Source of the DNA: CAVYXZ01 sp965223835
Lineage (GTDB): Bacteria; Chloroflexota; Anaerolineae; Aggregatilineales; Phototrophicaceae
NCBI GenBank assembly: GCA_965223835.1
Contig: CBDCXQ010000001.1
Location: forward strand, 5,828,001 to 5,892,000
DNA length: 64,000 nt
Direction of reading: 5' to 3'
Part shown: one piece after another, positions 37,599 through 46,834 of the stretch
How the letters are laid out: every line of letters starts with the position of its first letter
How positions within the stretch are numbered: the first letter of the stretch is position 1
The notes under the pieces: generated by a model
Databases searched by the model: none
What the model saw: only the letters and a program-made list of their open reading frames with translations
Told to the model about the DNA's origin: nothing
Translations under genes and position numbers: made by a program

Positions 37599-38107
37599 TT
37601 ATCCACCACAATCTCAATCGCATATTCAGCCGCGTTATCCAGCGCGATCCAGAAGGGTCGGACCAGCTCATAATCACAATCGCCCACGATACTGAACGTC
37701 AGTTCAAGTGTGATGTGCTGGACCGACTCATCGCGGGTCATGGTCCGAATCTCATGATCTGCTGTACAACCAATACCCGTGCTCCACAAACCCGCCAGCA
37801 CGCGGCCACCGTCAAAGTCGAATGGCTTGCGCTCGACTGGATTACGGCAAAGCTGACTGTTATCGGCTAATTCATAAAAGCGAATATGGTCTTCTGCATT
37901 GCGGAGCACAAACACCTGGCCTGCGGCATCGGCTGCCGCTTCAAAGCAAATACCGGTCATCACCACTGCCTGATCTTGAATCAGAAACGTACCGCTTGTT
38001 GATGTCGGTGCTGCCGCTGGTTGTGGCGAAAGGTCGGTGTCGCCGGTGAAATCGCAACCGGTGAGCAAGCCGATATAGCCGAATACAAGCCACAAGTGTT
38101 TCATCAT
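37595..38107 (-). CDS. Small lipoprotein of unknown function
   Basis: 170 residues with a signal peptide ending LLTGC (Cys18). A short Pro/Thr/Ser spacer follows, then a globular domain of about 130 residues with four cysteines spread through it. I do not recognise the family. It converges on and slightly overlaps the alpha/beta hydrolase gene and diverges from a metallophosphoesterase. Confidence 0.75.
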   Translation of the reverse strand: MMKHLWLVFGYIGLLTGCDFTGDTDLSPQPAAAPTSTSGTFLIQDQAVVMTGICFEAAADAAGQVFVLRNAEDHIRFYELADNSQLCRNPVERKPFDFDGGRVLAGLWSTGIGCTADHEIRTMTRDESVQHITLELTFSIVGDCDYELVRPFWIALDNAAEYAIEIVVDN

Positions 38108-38229
38108 GCCCTTCAGTCCTTCACAATTAATTCATAGATTCCGGTGAAAATCACTCGCTTCGCACTTCAAAGCATGGTAAGATGCAATTTGATTCGTCTA
38201 TTAATCTCGTGGCTAAAACAGGGTCTTCC

Positions 38230-38961
38230 ATGCGCATTCTGGTCATTTCCGATATCCACGCCAATCTTACCGCCTTCAAAACCGTACTGGAAGATGCGCA
38301 GGGTGATTGGGATTATGTGTGGTGCCTGGGTGACGTGGTGGGCTATGGGCCAGACCCGAATGAATGTGTGGAATTGCTCAAAACAATGTCCCATCTGTGC
38401 CTGGCCGGCAACCATGACTGGGCGGCGCTGGGCCGGTTGGACATCCGCACCTTCAACCCCGACGCCCGCAAAGCCGTTAACTGGACGCGTGATACGCTGA
38501 CCCCGGAAAATACCCGTTATCTAGAGGATCTGCCGACCACATTTGTAATTGGCGATTACACGCTGGCACATGGGAGTCCGCGCGAACCAGTCTGGGAATA
38601 CATCCTGGAACCGTTGATTGCCGCGTTGAATTTTCCCCATTTTGAAACGCCCTACTGTCTGGTCGGTCACACCCACCAACCGGTCATTTATGAACAGGTC
38701 AACGATAGCGGTGATACCCAGGCCATTATGCCCAGTTACCGCCAGGAACGGCAGTTAAACGGCCACCGCCAGATCATTAACCCCGGCAGTGTGGGCCAAC
38801 CGCGTGATCAGAATCCGGCTGCGGCGTATGCGATGTTGAATGTTGAAACAAATGTCTGGGAGCATCGTCGCGTCCCGTATGACATCGCTGCGGTACAAAA
38901 GCGGATGCGCAAGAATGATATGCCGGAACGCCTGGTGACCCGCCTCGAACATGGCTGGTAA
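38230..38961 (+). CDS. Metallophosphoesterase (YfcE/MJ0936-type)
   Basis: 243 residues from ATG 38230; a longer frame exists but the family begins MRILVISDIHAN. Dinuclear-metal motifs: SDIHANL, GDVVGYGPDPN, GNHDWA, AHGSP and GHTHQP. This set is typical of the YfcE/MJ0936 group of small phosphodiesterases, cytoplasmic. It ends 6 bp before the DtxR-like gene with an AAAGG site between them, so the two are cotranscribed. Confidence 0.88.
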   Translation: MRILVISDIHANLTAFKTVLEDAQGDWDYVWCLGDVVGYGPDPNECVELLKTMSHLCLAGNHDWAALGRLDIRTFNPDARKAVNWTRDTLTPENTRYLEDLPTTFVIGDYTLAHGSPREPVWEYILEPLIAALNFPHFETPYCLVGHTHQPVIYEQVNDSGDTQAIMPSYRQERQLNGHRQIINPGSVGQPRDQNPAAAYAMLNVETNVWEHRRVPYDIAAVQKRMRKNDMPERLVTRLEHGW

Positions 38962-38967
38962 AGGTTT

Positions 38968-39660
38968 ATGCTTGCCGATCTCAGCCCGAAAACCCTCGAC
39001 TATTTAGCGGAAATTTATCGCCTCAGCGATCGTGCCCCCAAATCAGACGCCGGGTTTGTGGGTACATCGGCCCTGGCTGAACTCCTCGATGTCAGCGCCC
39101 CGGCGGTCAATCGCATGGTGACACGTCTCAAAGAACTCGATTTGCTGGAGCATGAGCCATATCATGGGATTCGGCTGACGCCCCTCGGCGCACGCGCGGC
39201 GCTCAAGGAATTGCGTCGTCATCGTATTGCAGAGGTTTTTCTGGTGAAAGTGATGGGCTTTGGCTGGCATGATGTTCATTCCGAAGCCAGCCAGATCAGC
39301 GGTGCGCTGAGTGCGACCATCACCGAGCGGATGCTCGCTATGGCAGGCAATCCGGCAACCTGTCCGCATGGGGAACCAATCCCCGACGCCGAGGGTAATA
39401 TCATTCAACCCAATGATTTCCTGCTTTCCGAAGCGAGCGAAGCCGAGCATCCTTACTACATCAGCCGGGTCTTGACCCGTGAGTACGATCGCCTCGACTA
39501 TTTAGGCGCACTGGGGTTGACTCCTGGTACAGCCTTTACCCTCTTACATGTCGCCCCCTTTGATGGTCCCATGCAGCTTAAAGTTGGTACGGAATACCGT
39601 ATTATTGGCAATAATCTCGCTGAACTGATACGGGTCACAGCGACTGCTGGCACCGATTGA
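38968..39660 (+). CDS. DtxR-family regulator with altered metal site
   Basis: 230 residues: winged helix (about 1-65, with LAELLDVSAPAVNRMVTRL as the recognition region), a dimerisation/metal domain, and a C-terminal FeoA/SH3-like domain from about 150. In DtxR and MntR the second domain reads VHxEACRxEH; here it reads VHSEASQISG. The Cys, Glu and His of the main site are Ser, Ser and Gly, while RRHRIAE and VHSE, the secondary-site ligands, remain. The family represses metal uptake when iron or manganese binds. The gene follows a metallophosphoesterase by 6 bp. Confidence 0.85.
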   Translation: MLADLSPKTLDYLAEIYRLSDRAPKSDAGFVGTSALAELLDVSAPAVNRMVTRLKELDLLEHEPYHGIRLTPLGARAALKELRRHRIAEVFLVKVMGFGWHDVHSEASQISGALSATITERMLAMAGNPATCPHGEPIPDAEGNIIQPNDFLLSEASEAEHPYYISRVLTREYDRLDYLGALGLTPGTAFTLLHVAPFDGPMQLKVGTEYRIIGNNLAELIRVTATAGTD

Positions 39661-39973
39661 ACCATCACGATTTGTGTTGACGCGAATCTCTGTGTCAGAT
39701 GTGGCAAACGACCTAACCCAAATTGATGGCTACTCGCCAGCATGTTCAATAGGAAACCATCGCCTTTTTAAGGTTCTCCAATGTTTCCACTGCGTACCAC
39801 CTGTTTACTCGAACCGTCAAGCAAATCCTGTGGCGTTTATTTCCGTCAGTTGGCGCTTTCGCTTCTTACCTGGATTACTCGCCGCTATCGCTCATACCAG
39901 TTGCGGCCTATCCACCTAAAATCGGCTATACTCCCCGTCTGCAACGATCGCTTTTTTTGAATAGGGGATACTC
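39661..39973. other. 313-bp intergenic stretch
   Basis: No open frame with a convincing ribosome site is seen on either strand. TTGACG and a TATACT-like box occur, but not at a good spacing. A poly-T tract (seven Ts) precedes the dehydratase ribosome site GGGG. The length suggests room for regulation of the dehydratase gene. Confidence 0.4.
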
Positions 39974-41698
39974 ATGGCAAAAAGTAATGGCAAATTGCGT
40001 AGTCAGGTATGGTTTGGCGATTTTGAAACGCTGGGTTTTGCTGCCCGTAGTTGGCTCAAAAATCAAGGGCACCCGGACCATGTTTTTGATGGCCGTCCGG
40101 TCATTGGCATTTGCAATACGTGGTCCGAACTGACACCGTGTAATGGACATTTTCGCGTTTTGGCGGAGTTCGTCAAACGAGGTGTGTACGAAGCCGGTGG
40201 TCTACCCTTCGAGTTTCCGGTGATGTCACTGGGTGAAATCCTCATGCGGCCTACCACGATGCTGTTTCGTAATCTGGCGAGTATGGAGATTGAGGAAACG
40301 ATCCGCGCCAATCCGCTGGATGGCATCGTATTGCTTACCGGCTGTGATAAGACGACACCGTCAACCATCATGGGTGCGGCCAGTGTGGACCTGCCGACCA
40401 TCGTCGTTAACGGTGGCCCCATGCTCAACGGTAAGTGGCGTGGACGCGATATTGGTTCGGGTACGGATGTGTGGCGCTTGAGCGATGATTTGCGTGTGGG
40501 GGCGATTACGCTGGAAGATTACATGGACGCGGAGTCGTGCATGTCTCGCAGCGATGGGCACTGCGACACGATGGGCACCGCCTCCACGATGGCCTGCATG
40601 GTCGAAAGCCTGGGCCTGACCCTGCCCGGCGCGGCAGCGATCCCGGCAGCCGATTCACGGCGACGCCGTTTGGCCCATCTTTCCGGACGGCGCATCGTCG
40701 AAATGGTGCATGAAGACCTACGGCTCTCGCACATCTTGCAGCGCCCCAATTTTGAGAATGCGATCAAGGTCAACGCCGCGATTGGTGGCTCCACCAACTT
40801 TGTGATTCACCTGCTGGCGATTGCTGGACGCGTGGGAGTTGATCTATCAATTGACGATTTTGATCGTTTAGGCAGCGACCAATCGCTCCTCGTGAATCTG
40901 ATGCCGTCGGGTGAATTTCTCATGGAAGACTTTTACTATGCTGGTGGCCTGCCAGTGGTCATCCAGGAACTCAAAGATCAACTCGACATGGACGCACCAA
41001 CGGTCAACGGTCAGAGCATTGGCGAGAACACTCAGGGTGCGCCCAACTATAATCCAGAAGTCATCGCATCAATTGACAAACCGTTCCAGGAAAAAGTTGG
41101 TCTAACGGTGTTGCGGGGCAATTTGTGCGAAAATGGCGCAATTATCAAGCCCTCAGCCGCCACGCCGGAATTGCTGACCCATCGCGGGCGGGCGGTTGTG
41201 TTTGAGGATATGGATGATTTTGAAGCGCGAATTGATCTGCCCGACCTGGATGTGGATAAAGATTGTGTGCTGGTGCTGAAACATGTGGGGCCAAAAGGGT
41301 TTCCCGGTATGCCGGAAGTTGGCAACATGCATCTGCCGACCAAACTGCTGAAACAAGGCGTTACGGATATGATCCGCATTTCGGACGGGCGCATGAGCGG
41401 TACGTCGTTTGGCACCGTTGTCTTGCATGTGTCGCCCGAAGCAGCGGTTGGTGGGACGCTGGCGCTGGTGCAAAATGGCGACATGATCGAACTGGATGTG
41501 CCCAATCGTCGTCTGCATCTGGATGTCTCGGACGACGAACTGGCGCAACGTCGCGCACAATGGCAGGCGCGACCGCCACATACCGAACGCGGCTATGTGA
41601 GCCTGTTTACCGAGCATGTGCAGCAAGCTGATACCGGTGCGGATTTTGACTTTCTGGTGGGCAAGTCCGGTGCAGCCGTCGCCCATGGCAATCATTAA
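39974..41698 (+). CDS. IlvD/Edd family dehydratase, likely sugar-acid dehydratase
   Basis: 574 residues, the usual length. The iron-sulphur cluster cysteines lie in LTGCDKTTPS and in GHCDTMGTAST; the C-terminal domain has DGRMSGTSFGTVVLHVSPEAA. The form GCDKTTPS..MSRSDGHCDTMGTAS resembles sugar-acid dehydratases (arabonate, xylonate, gluconate) more than dihydroxy-acid dehydratase of branched-chain synthesis, which fits the uronate-type neighbourhood. It is followed by MFS carriers on the same strand after 91 bp. Confidence 0.88.
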   Translation: MAKSNGKLRSQVWFGDFETLGFAARSWLKNQGHPDHVFDGRPVIGICNTWSELTPCNGHFRVLAEFVKRGVYEAGGLPFEFPVMSLGEILMRPTTMLFRNLASMEIEETIRANPLDGIVLLTGCDKTTPSTIMGAASVDLPTIVVNGGPMLNGKWRGRDIGSGTDVWRLSDDLRVGAITLEDYMDAESCMSRSDGHCDTMGTASTMACMVESLGLTLPGAAAIPAADSRRRRLAHLSGRRIVEMVHEDLRLSHILQRPNFENAIKVNAAIGGSTNFVIHLLAIAGRVGVDLSIDDFDRLGSDQSLLVNLMPSGEFLMEDFYYAGGLPVVIQELKDQLDMDAPTVNGQSIGENTQGAPNYNPEVIASIDKPFQEKVGLTVLRGNLCENGAIIKPSAATPELLTHRGRAVVFEDMDDFEARIDLPDLDVDKDCVLVLKHVGPKGFPGMPEVGNMHLPTKLLKQGVTDMIRISDGRMSGTSFGTVVLHVSPEAAVGGTLALVQNGDMIELDVPNRRLHLDVSDDELAQRRAQWQARPPHTERGYVSLFTEHVQQADTGADFDFLVGKSGAAVAHGNH

Positions 41699-41789
41699 AC
41701 CCGCACAGGAGTGAGCCGAAACCTGACATTTAGGGTGCGATTCGCTGGATAGACCCTTTCTTTTTGTCGATCCGACAAGGCATTATTTT

Positions 41790-42935
41790 ATGGAACGCAA
41801 GCAGCTTGTGGCGCTGTTCATCTGCAATTTTGCGCCCTTTATCACCGGCAATATCCTGCTGCCCTTACTGCCCGTCTACATGGCGCGATTGGGGATTGAG
41901 ACCGGGGCAATCGGCATCTATTTTGCTTTCGCGTTTGCAGCCCTCGCTGGCGGTTCATTGCTCTGCGGTTGGATCTCGAGCCGTTTTCAGAAGCGACGAC
42001 TGACGATCATCATCGCTGCTGCAATCTCGATTCCATCAACCCTGCTGATCGGCCAGATGGATACCTTCCTACTGATCACGTTGCTCACGATGATAACCTG
42101 GGCAATGGGCGGTCTGGTGACGGGCATGGTCAATATCCTGACAGGCTTGTCGGCTGACCCGGCCCATCGCGGTCAAGTGTTCGGTACCATTGGGCTGGCG
42201 GTAGGGCTGGGGCAGGTGATTGGTGGGCTGGGTGCGGGACCAGTGGTTGATCGCTGGGGATTCTCAGCGATGTTCATCGTCGCCAGCCTCCCCTGGATCA
42301 TGCCGCTGGTGGCGGCCCTGTTCATTGATGATAAGGTTGTGGTTCGTGAACATAATGCCCTTCAACAACCCTTACAGCTAACACGTGGTTTCTGGCTTCT
42401 GTTGCTGGCGACCCTGCTGTCAAGCACGATCGCGTCCGGCAATGGTCTAGCGCGCCCACTGGCGATGGATGCGCTGGACTTTAATGCAACCGCCCTTTCC
42501 AGTACGGCGGCGGTCAGTGGCATCATTGCCTTGCCGCTACCCTTCATCATTGGCTGGGCATCGGACCGCCTGGGCCGCAAACGCGCATTAGCCTTCAGCT
42601 ATCTGTGCGTGGGACTGGGGACGCTGGTCCTGGTGTTTTCCAGCGCTCTGTGGCATTTCTGGCTGTCCACCATTTTGATTACAGCCAATATCGCCAGTAT
42701 GGGCGCGGGGTCGGCACTGGTTGCTGATCTTGTCCCCGCCCAATCATTGGACCGGGCGCTCTCACGGTTTGTCGCTACCCCCTGGGTCGCCGGTGTCATC
42801 GGCTTTGGGGTGATGGGCTATATTGTCCAGGCACTAGGACTGCAAATTACCTTTCTGCTGGCAGGAATTTTCCCGCTCATCTCGCTTTTGGTGTTGGTCA
42901 CAATCAAGCGACAGGCCCGCCCGGCTCCAGCCTAG
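41790..42935 (+). CDS. MFS transporter, paralogue A
   Basis: 381 residues, about twelve membrane helices. The A-motif region reads GWISSRFQKRRL and its second-half counterpart GWASDRLGRKRAL. A close paralogue lies 110 bp downstream; the first 20 residues of each (RKQLVALFICNFAPFITG and RRQLAALFLCNLGPYIVG) are plainly related. Upstream is a sugar-acid-type dehydratase, which makes a sugar-acid or other organic-anion carrier likely. Substrate unknown. Confidence 0.88.
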   Translation: MERKQLVALFICNFAPFITGNILLPLLPVYMARLGIETGAIGIYFAFAFAALAGGSLLCGWISSRFQKRRLTIIIAAAISIPSTLLIGQMDTFLLITLLTMITWAMGGLVTGMVNILTGLSADPAHRGQVFGTIGLAVGLGQVIGGLGAGPVVDRWGFSAMFIVASLPWIMPLVAALFIDDKVVVREHNALQQPLQLTRGFWLLLLATLLSSTIASGNGLARPLAMDALDFNATALSSTAAVSGIIALPLPFIIGWASDRLGRKRALAFSYLCVGLGTLVLVFSSALWHFWLSTILITANIASMGAGSALVADLVPAQSLDRALSRFVATPWVAGVIGFGVMGYIVQALGLQITFLLAGIFPLISLLVLVTIKRQARPAPA

Positions 42936-42990
42936 CTTGCGCCAGCCACATTTGCGACGAGCAGCCAGTAACAATCTTTTCAGTATATTG

Positions 42991-43018
42991 TTGACATAAA
43001 TTATTTCAGCACTATAAT
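42991..43018 (+). promoter_or_regulatory. Consensus sigma-70-type promoter of the second MFS gene
   Basis: TTGACA (42991-42996) and TATAAT (43013-43018) are both perfect and 16 bp apart. The start of transcription would fall about 20 bases before the GGGG ribosome site, so the second MFS gene can be expressed separately from the first. Confidence 0.75.
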
Positions 43019-43045
43019 TTACCTTAATGTTTTTTGGGGTAGCTC

Positions 43046-44206
43046 ATGACTCGTCGACAACTGGCAGCACTGTTTCTTTGTAATCTTGGTCCATACATTG
43101 TTGGGACTTCGCTGCTGGGTTTGCTGCCAATCTACGTAACACAATTCGGTGCGAACGAAAGTATCGCCGGTGTCTATCTTAGCCTGGCGTTTGCGGCCCT
43201 GGCGGTAGGCTCACTGATCAGCGGGTGGTTGTCAGACCGCTTCCAACGGCGAAAAGGGATGATTGTCCTATCCGCTTGCCTGGGGTTGCCCGCAACCTTT
43301 CTTATGGGACAGGTGAATAGTCTGGTTTTGCTCACACTTTTTACGATGATCGTCTGGTTTGTGGCTGGCCTGTCAACCGGGATGGTGAATATTCTGACCG
43401 GTATGTATGCCGACGAGCAAACACGGGGGCGCACCTTTGGCATCATCGGCCTCACGCTCGGTTTAGCGCTCATTATTAGTGGTATGACCAGTGGTGCGAT
43501 TGTGGATCGCTGGGGCTTTACCACGTTGTTTAGCCTGGTTGGCCTGGCCTGGGGTATCCAGGCTATCGCGGCACTATTCCTGGATGATAGCCGTCAGTCG
43601 CAGCGGCTGGACGACCCCGCAGGCGCCCAACCAGCACCGCTAAGCATGGCAATCTGGCTATTGATTGATGCCCATCTGCTGGCGTCAACCACCAATTTTA
43701 GCAAAGATCTGGTTCGCCCACTGATGATGGCTGAACTGGGCTTTGATGCGACCGGGATCACCAGTGTCATCACCATCAATGGTATCGTCGCCCTGCCATT
43801 GCCATTATTTATCGGTTGGTTATCTGACCGGGTGGGTCGTAGTCGGCTATTGATGGTCGGGTATCTGTCGACTTGTTTGGGGGCAGCCACGCTCGTCACA
43901 GCCACTGGTATTGGTCAAATCTGGGTGTCGAGCGCTATCTATGCGTTGGCTAGTGCCGGTTCCAGCCTGGGGTTTGCCTATGTGACGGATCTCTCGACAC
44001 CGGCAACGCTGGGTGCCGCGATGTCCCGCTTTTCGGCAACGCCCTGGATTGCCGGGATCATCGGCTATGGCGCAACCGGCTTTATCATACAAGCAGTCGG
44101 CCTGCAAAATACGCTCCTGGTCACGGCAGCCCTGCCAATTATTTCGATTCTGCTGTTATTCGCCATTAATCGGCAACCACGTCCAGCCGCTGCTGGCCTG
44201 GATTGA
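43046..44206 (+). CDS. MFS transporter, paralogue B
   Basis: 386 residues with twelve predicted helices and the motifs GWLSDRFQRRKGM and GWLSDRVGRSRLL at the two half-repeats. The preceding gene is a tandem duplicate with clear similarity over the full length. It has its own strong promoter, so one copy may serve a constant need and the other a regulated one. It converges on the ThuA-like gene, 4 bp apart. Confidence 0.88.
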   Translation: MTRRQLAALFLCNLGPYIVGTSLLGLLPIYVTQFGANESIAGVYLSLAFAALAVGSLISGWLSDRFQRRKGMIVLSACLGLPATFLMGQVNSLVLLTLFTMIVWFVAGLSTGMVNILTGMYADEQTRGRTFGIIGLTLGLALIISGMTSGAIVDRWGFTTLFSLVGLAWGIQAIAALFLDDSRQSQRLDDPAGAQPAPLSMAIWLLIDAHLLASTTNFSKDLVRPLMMAELGFDATGITSVITINGIVALPLPLFIGWLSDRVGRSRLLMVGYLSTCLGAATLVTATGIGQIWVSSAIYALASAGSSLGFAYVTDLSTPATLGAAMSRFSATPWIAGIIGYGATGFIIQAVGLQNTLLVTAALPIISILLLFAINRQPRPAAAGLD

Positions 44207-44210
44207 GCCG

Positions 44211-44855
44211 CTAGCTGCTGCGTTGCGCCAGCCACAAGATGCCCCGCCGCAGCACAGTACGAAAATTGGGGTCGTCAAATGCGGTGTGATTGTGGCCGGA
44301 TTGATAACAAAACACACGGGCCTGTTTGAACTGCCGCGTCCAGGCGAGAGTCCGCATGCTCTGCGGATGGTTGGTCGTTAGCAGAATGTCGTTTTCTGGC
44401 TCAGTTGCGTCGTTGATGGTGTAGGTTTCATCAACCAAAGTCCAGGGCTTGAGTCCCTGCGTGATTGGATGAGTGGGATTGGCGATCTTAACCTGAATCG
44501 TCTGGTCATGATGATAACCCATGCCGCGTTCGGGAATACCCACCAGGTCTGACCAGAAATCCCACTGGCGAAAGGCCAATAGCGCATGATGCAGCACCAG
44601 AATCCCCTGCTGATTTTTTCCCAGCGTTTCCAACGACGTTCGCATTTTACTGTCGACTTCAGGCGTCGGTTGCTGAAAGTTGTAGAACACGATTACATCA
44701 TAGGTCTGCCGAAAATTGCCACGATCTCCCACAAAATCCTCCATATGCTGTGGGTAGAAATCAATCTCCGGGATGCTGCGAAACAGGTTGATAAATGGTG
44801 GCACTTCAAACGTGTGGCTACCTGTCACCACGGCGGTTCTGATTTTCTGGTTCAT
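44211..44855 (-). CDS. ThuA domain protein (trehalose utilization-like)
   Basis: 214 residues from ATG 44855, chosen by GGAGGA nine bases before; a longer frame to 44873 lacks support. The ThuA domain is a glutamine-amidotransferase-like fold: VVTGSHTFEVPPFINLF, the GYHHDQTI region and a closing YQSGHNHTAFDDPNFR. Proteins of this type are often beside Gfo/Idh oxidoreductases in sugar catabolic loci; biochemical role is not settled. Divergent from the AraC regulator, which may control it. Confidence 0.85.
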   Translation of the reverse strand: MNQKIRTAVVTGSHTFEVPPFINLFRSIPEIDFYPQHMEDFVGDRGNFRQTYDVIVFYNFQQPTPEVDSKMRTSLETLGKNQQGILVLHHALLAFRQWDFWSDLVGIPERGMGYHHDQTIQVKIANPTHPITQGLKPWTLVDETYTINDATEPENDILLTTNHPQSMRTLAWTRQFKQARVFCYQSGHNHTAFDDPNFRTVLRRGILWLAQRSS

Positions 44856-44876
44856 GGCTGAATCCTCCAGCACGTG

Positions 44877-44885
44877 ATTATAGCA
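44877..44885 (-). promoter_or_regulatory. Extended -10 promoter for the ThuA-like gene
   Basis: On the minus strand TGCTATAAT (extended -10) lies about 22 bases upstream of the ATG. No good -35 is seen, as usual for this promoter type. Confidence 0.4.
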
Positions 44886-44942
44886 TGTTCAGATCCAACT
44901 TGAGTTTCGGGTACAATAGAGTTGGTCATTCGTGGAGCAATT

Positions 44943-45788
44943 ATGCCAGTTGGATTTTATGTGCCTCGTTATCCGCTCAATCAATTTATTGAGTGTCTGT
45001 GGTATGTTGATGAGCACGTGCCCTATAATCGCGAAAAAATCTTGCCAACCGGTACGGTTGAGCTGATGATTAACTTCGGCAGCCCACACCGTCTGATCGA
45101 CAAAACCGACCCCACCCGCTTCAGCCTGATGCGGTCAAGTTGGATTGCTGGTCTCCAAACCGCGTATCTTATTAATGAACCGGTAGCCGAAACCTGCATG
45201 ATGGGGGTGCGTTTTAAACCGGGTGGTGCATTTCCATTTTTAGACATTACGCAGGCGGAGTTGCGGGATACGGTGCTTACGATGGATCTGCTGTGGGGGC
45301 GCTATATTCTTGAAGTGCGCGACCGGTTGCGGGAATTGCCCACAATGGCCGCGCGGTTTCGTCTGTTAGAGCAGATCCTGATGCAACGACTGCGCGATGA
45401 TCTATATGGACTGGATGCAGTGCAATATGCTGTGCAACAAATCACGCAGATTCAGGACACGCTTTCAATCAAAGACCTGAGCGCAGCATTGGGCATGAGT
45501 CAGAAGCATTTGAATCAGCAATTTCAGAAGATGGTCGGCGTTTCACCCAAGATATTAGCCCGGATTACACGACTGCAACGCGCACTCTACAGCATTGATC
45601 CAGCGGGTAATGTGAACTGGGTCGAAATCGCCAATCGATGTCATTATTACGATCAAGCCCATTTCAATCACGATTTTATGGCCTTTACCGGGTTGCAACC
45701 CTCGGCTTATATCAAGCTGCGGGCCGCGGTTTTTGGGACATCAATTGAGCAGGCGAGTTTTGACGCCCACTTTGTCCCGATTGGATGA
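44943..45788 (+). CDS. AraC-family transcriptional regulator
   Basis: 281 residues from ATG 44943 (GTGGAG upstream); an upstream in-frame GTG is less likely. N-terminal domain of the DUF6597-like sensor type (YVPRYPLNQFIECLWYVDEH) and C-terminal AraC HTH pair: SIKDLSAALGMSQKHLNQQF, then IANRCHYYDQAHFNHDF with FTGLQPSAY. Regulators of this type bind two adjacent DNA half-sites, often after binding an effector. It is divergent from the ThuA-like gene across 87 bp, so that gene is the first candidate target. Confidence 0.88.
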   Translation: MPVGFYVPRYPLNQFIECLWYVDEHVPYNREKILPTGTVELMINFGSPHRLIDKTDPTRFSLMRSSWIAGLQTAYLINEPVAETCMMGVRFKPGGAFPFLDITQAELRDTVLTMDLLWGRYILEVRDRLRELPTMAARFRLLEQILMQRLRDDLYGLDAVQYAVQQITQIQDTLSIKDLSAALGMSQKHLNQQFQKMVGVSPKILARITRLQRALYSIDPAGNVNWVEIANRCHYYDQAHFNHDFMAFTGLQPSAYIKLRAAVFGTSIEQASFDAHFVPIG

Positions 45789-45803
45789 GAAGGATTTAGG
45801 CGT

Positions 45804-45837
45804 GAAATCAAACAGGGCCGCCATTGGGACGACCCTG
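45804..45837 (-). terminator. Weak terminator after the thioredoxin gene
   Basis: On the minus strand a CAGGG/CCCTG stem extended by a CG pair past one mismatch (45813-45837) is followed by TTTGATTT. Lies 22 bp after the thioredoxin stop, between convergent genes. Confidence 0.35.
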
Positions 45838-45858
45838 CTCAGGTTGCTTGCTGGTAGA

Positions 45859-46632
45859 TTAGTTCGCCGTGTCTGATTCCGCTTGTTGATCTTCTGGGGC
45901 TGGAACTTCGAGTTCGATAAGCTGGTCAATCAGATTGCGCATGGCTGGTTCGGGTAGTGCGCCGGGTTGGCTGAAGACAATTGTTCGGTTTTTAATCATC
46001 ATCAACGTGGGAATGCTCTGAATCTGGAAGGTTTGCGACAGACCCGGGTTGGCATCAACGTCGACTTTGGCAATGCGGATCTTACCGGCGTATTCCGCTG
46101 CCAGTTTATCCAAAATCGGGGCGACCATCCGACATGGCCCGCACCATTCCGCCCAGTAATCGACCAGAACCGGCAGTTCGAAATCAATGACTTCGGCCTG
46201 GAATGTGTCATCGGTGACTTCAACCGGTTTCGTATCGACGACCTTCGGCTTTTTGGGCCTGGCGGCTGTTTTCTCCGGTGTAGTTTCAGCTTCCTGTGGT
46301 GGATTAATTGCCGCCACCCGCTCGTTAATCTGTTCCAGCGCCAGTGGCATATCGGTTCCCCAGGGTTTATTGCGGCGCACGACCGTTTCACCGCAATACC
46401 AACCGATAAGCAGCGGCTTGCTACCGGCATTGAACCGTTCGGCAGCTTTGGGATTCGCGGTTGGGTCCAGCTTCGCGAAAATAATGTCAGTTTCGTCGTC
46501 CTGGGCCTTCCTGAACGCGGTAACGAAATCACCCCGAACACCATCACCATTGGAAATCAACAGCATGACCGGCTTATCGCCTGTCAATACTGAATCAAGA
46601 TTATCGTCGGTCAAAACCATTGCTTCTTGCAT
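45859..46632 (-). CDS. Two-domain thioredoxin-fold protein
   Basis: 257 residues from ATG 46632 (GAGG upstream); a longer frame to 46710 has no good site. Residues 1-105 look like a thioredoxin fold without the redox pair (LLISNGDGVRGDF in place of WCGPC). A Lys/Pro linker (about 115-135) leads to a normal thioredoxin with WAEWCGPCRMVAPIL, and the cis-Pro in IQSIPTLM. The C-terminal domain should reduce disulphides; the N-terminal one may bind a partner. Divergent from a sensor kinase. Confidence 0.88.
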   Translation of the reverse strand: MQEAMVLTDDNLDSVLTGDKPVMLLISNGDGVRGDFVTAFRKAQDDETDIIFAKLDPTANPKAAERFNAGSKPLLIGWYCGETVVRRNKPWGTDMPLALEQINERVAAINPPQEAETTPEKTAARPKKPKVVDTKPVEVTDDTFQAEVIDFELPVLVDYWAEWCGPCRMVAPILDKLAAEYAGKIRIAKVDVDANPGLSQTFQIQSIPTLMMIKNRTIVFSQPGALPEPAMRNLIDQLIELEVPAPEDQQAESDTAN

Positions 46633-46834
46633 GTGGTCCTCTTTTGAATTTTGTACACGGGTTATCGGTGTTGTGTTATTCATTTGTGGCAGATTATGCT
46701 GGTTCCCCATAAATGAGTAGACGCTGAGAAAGCGCTAATACTTACCTGCTTTTGCACTGCCAAACCTGTCTTATAATAAAAGTTGATGTTTACATCGTTC
46801 GTGATATTACCCCGGATCACGATTTTATTGTAGG

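Noticed and set aside
39674..39919. 81-codon frame in the 313-bp gap
   Set aside because: No ribosome site, no hydrophobic or conserved pattern, and low-complexity residues; probably chance.
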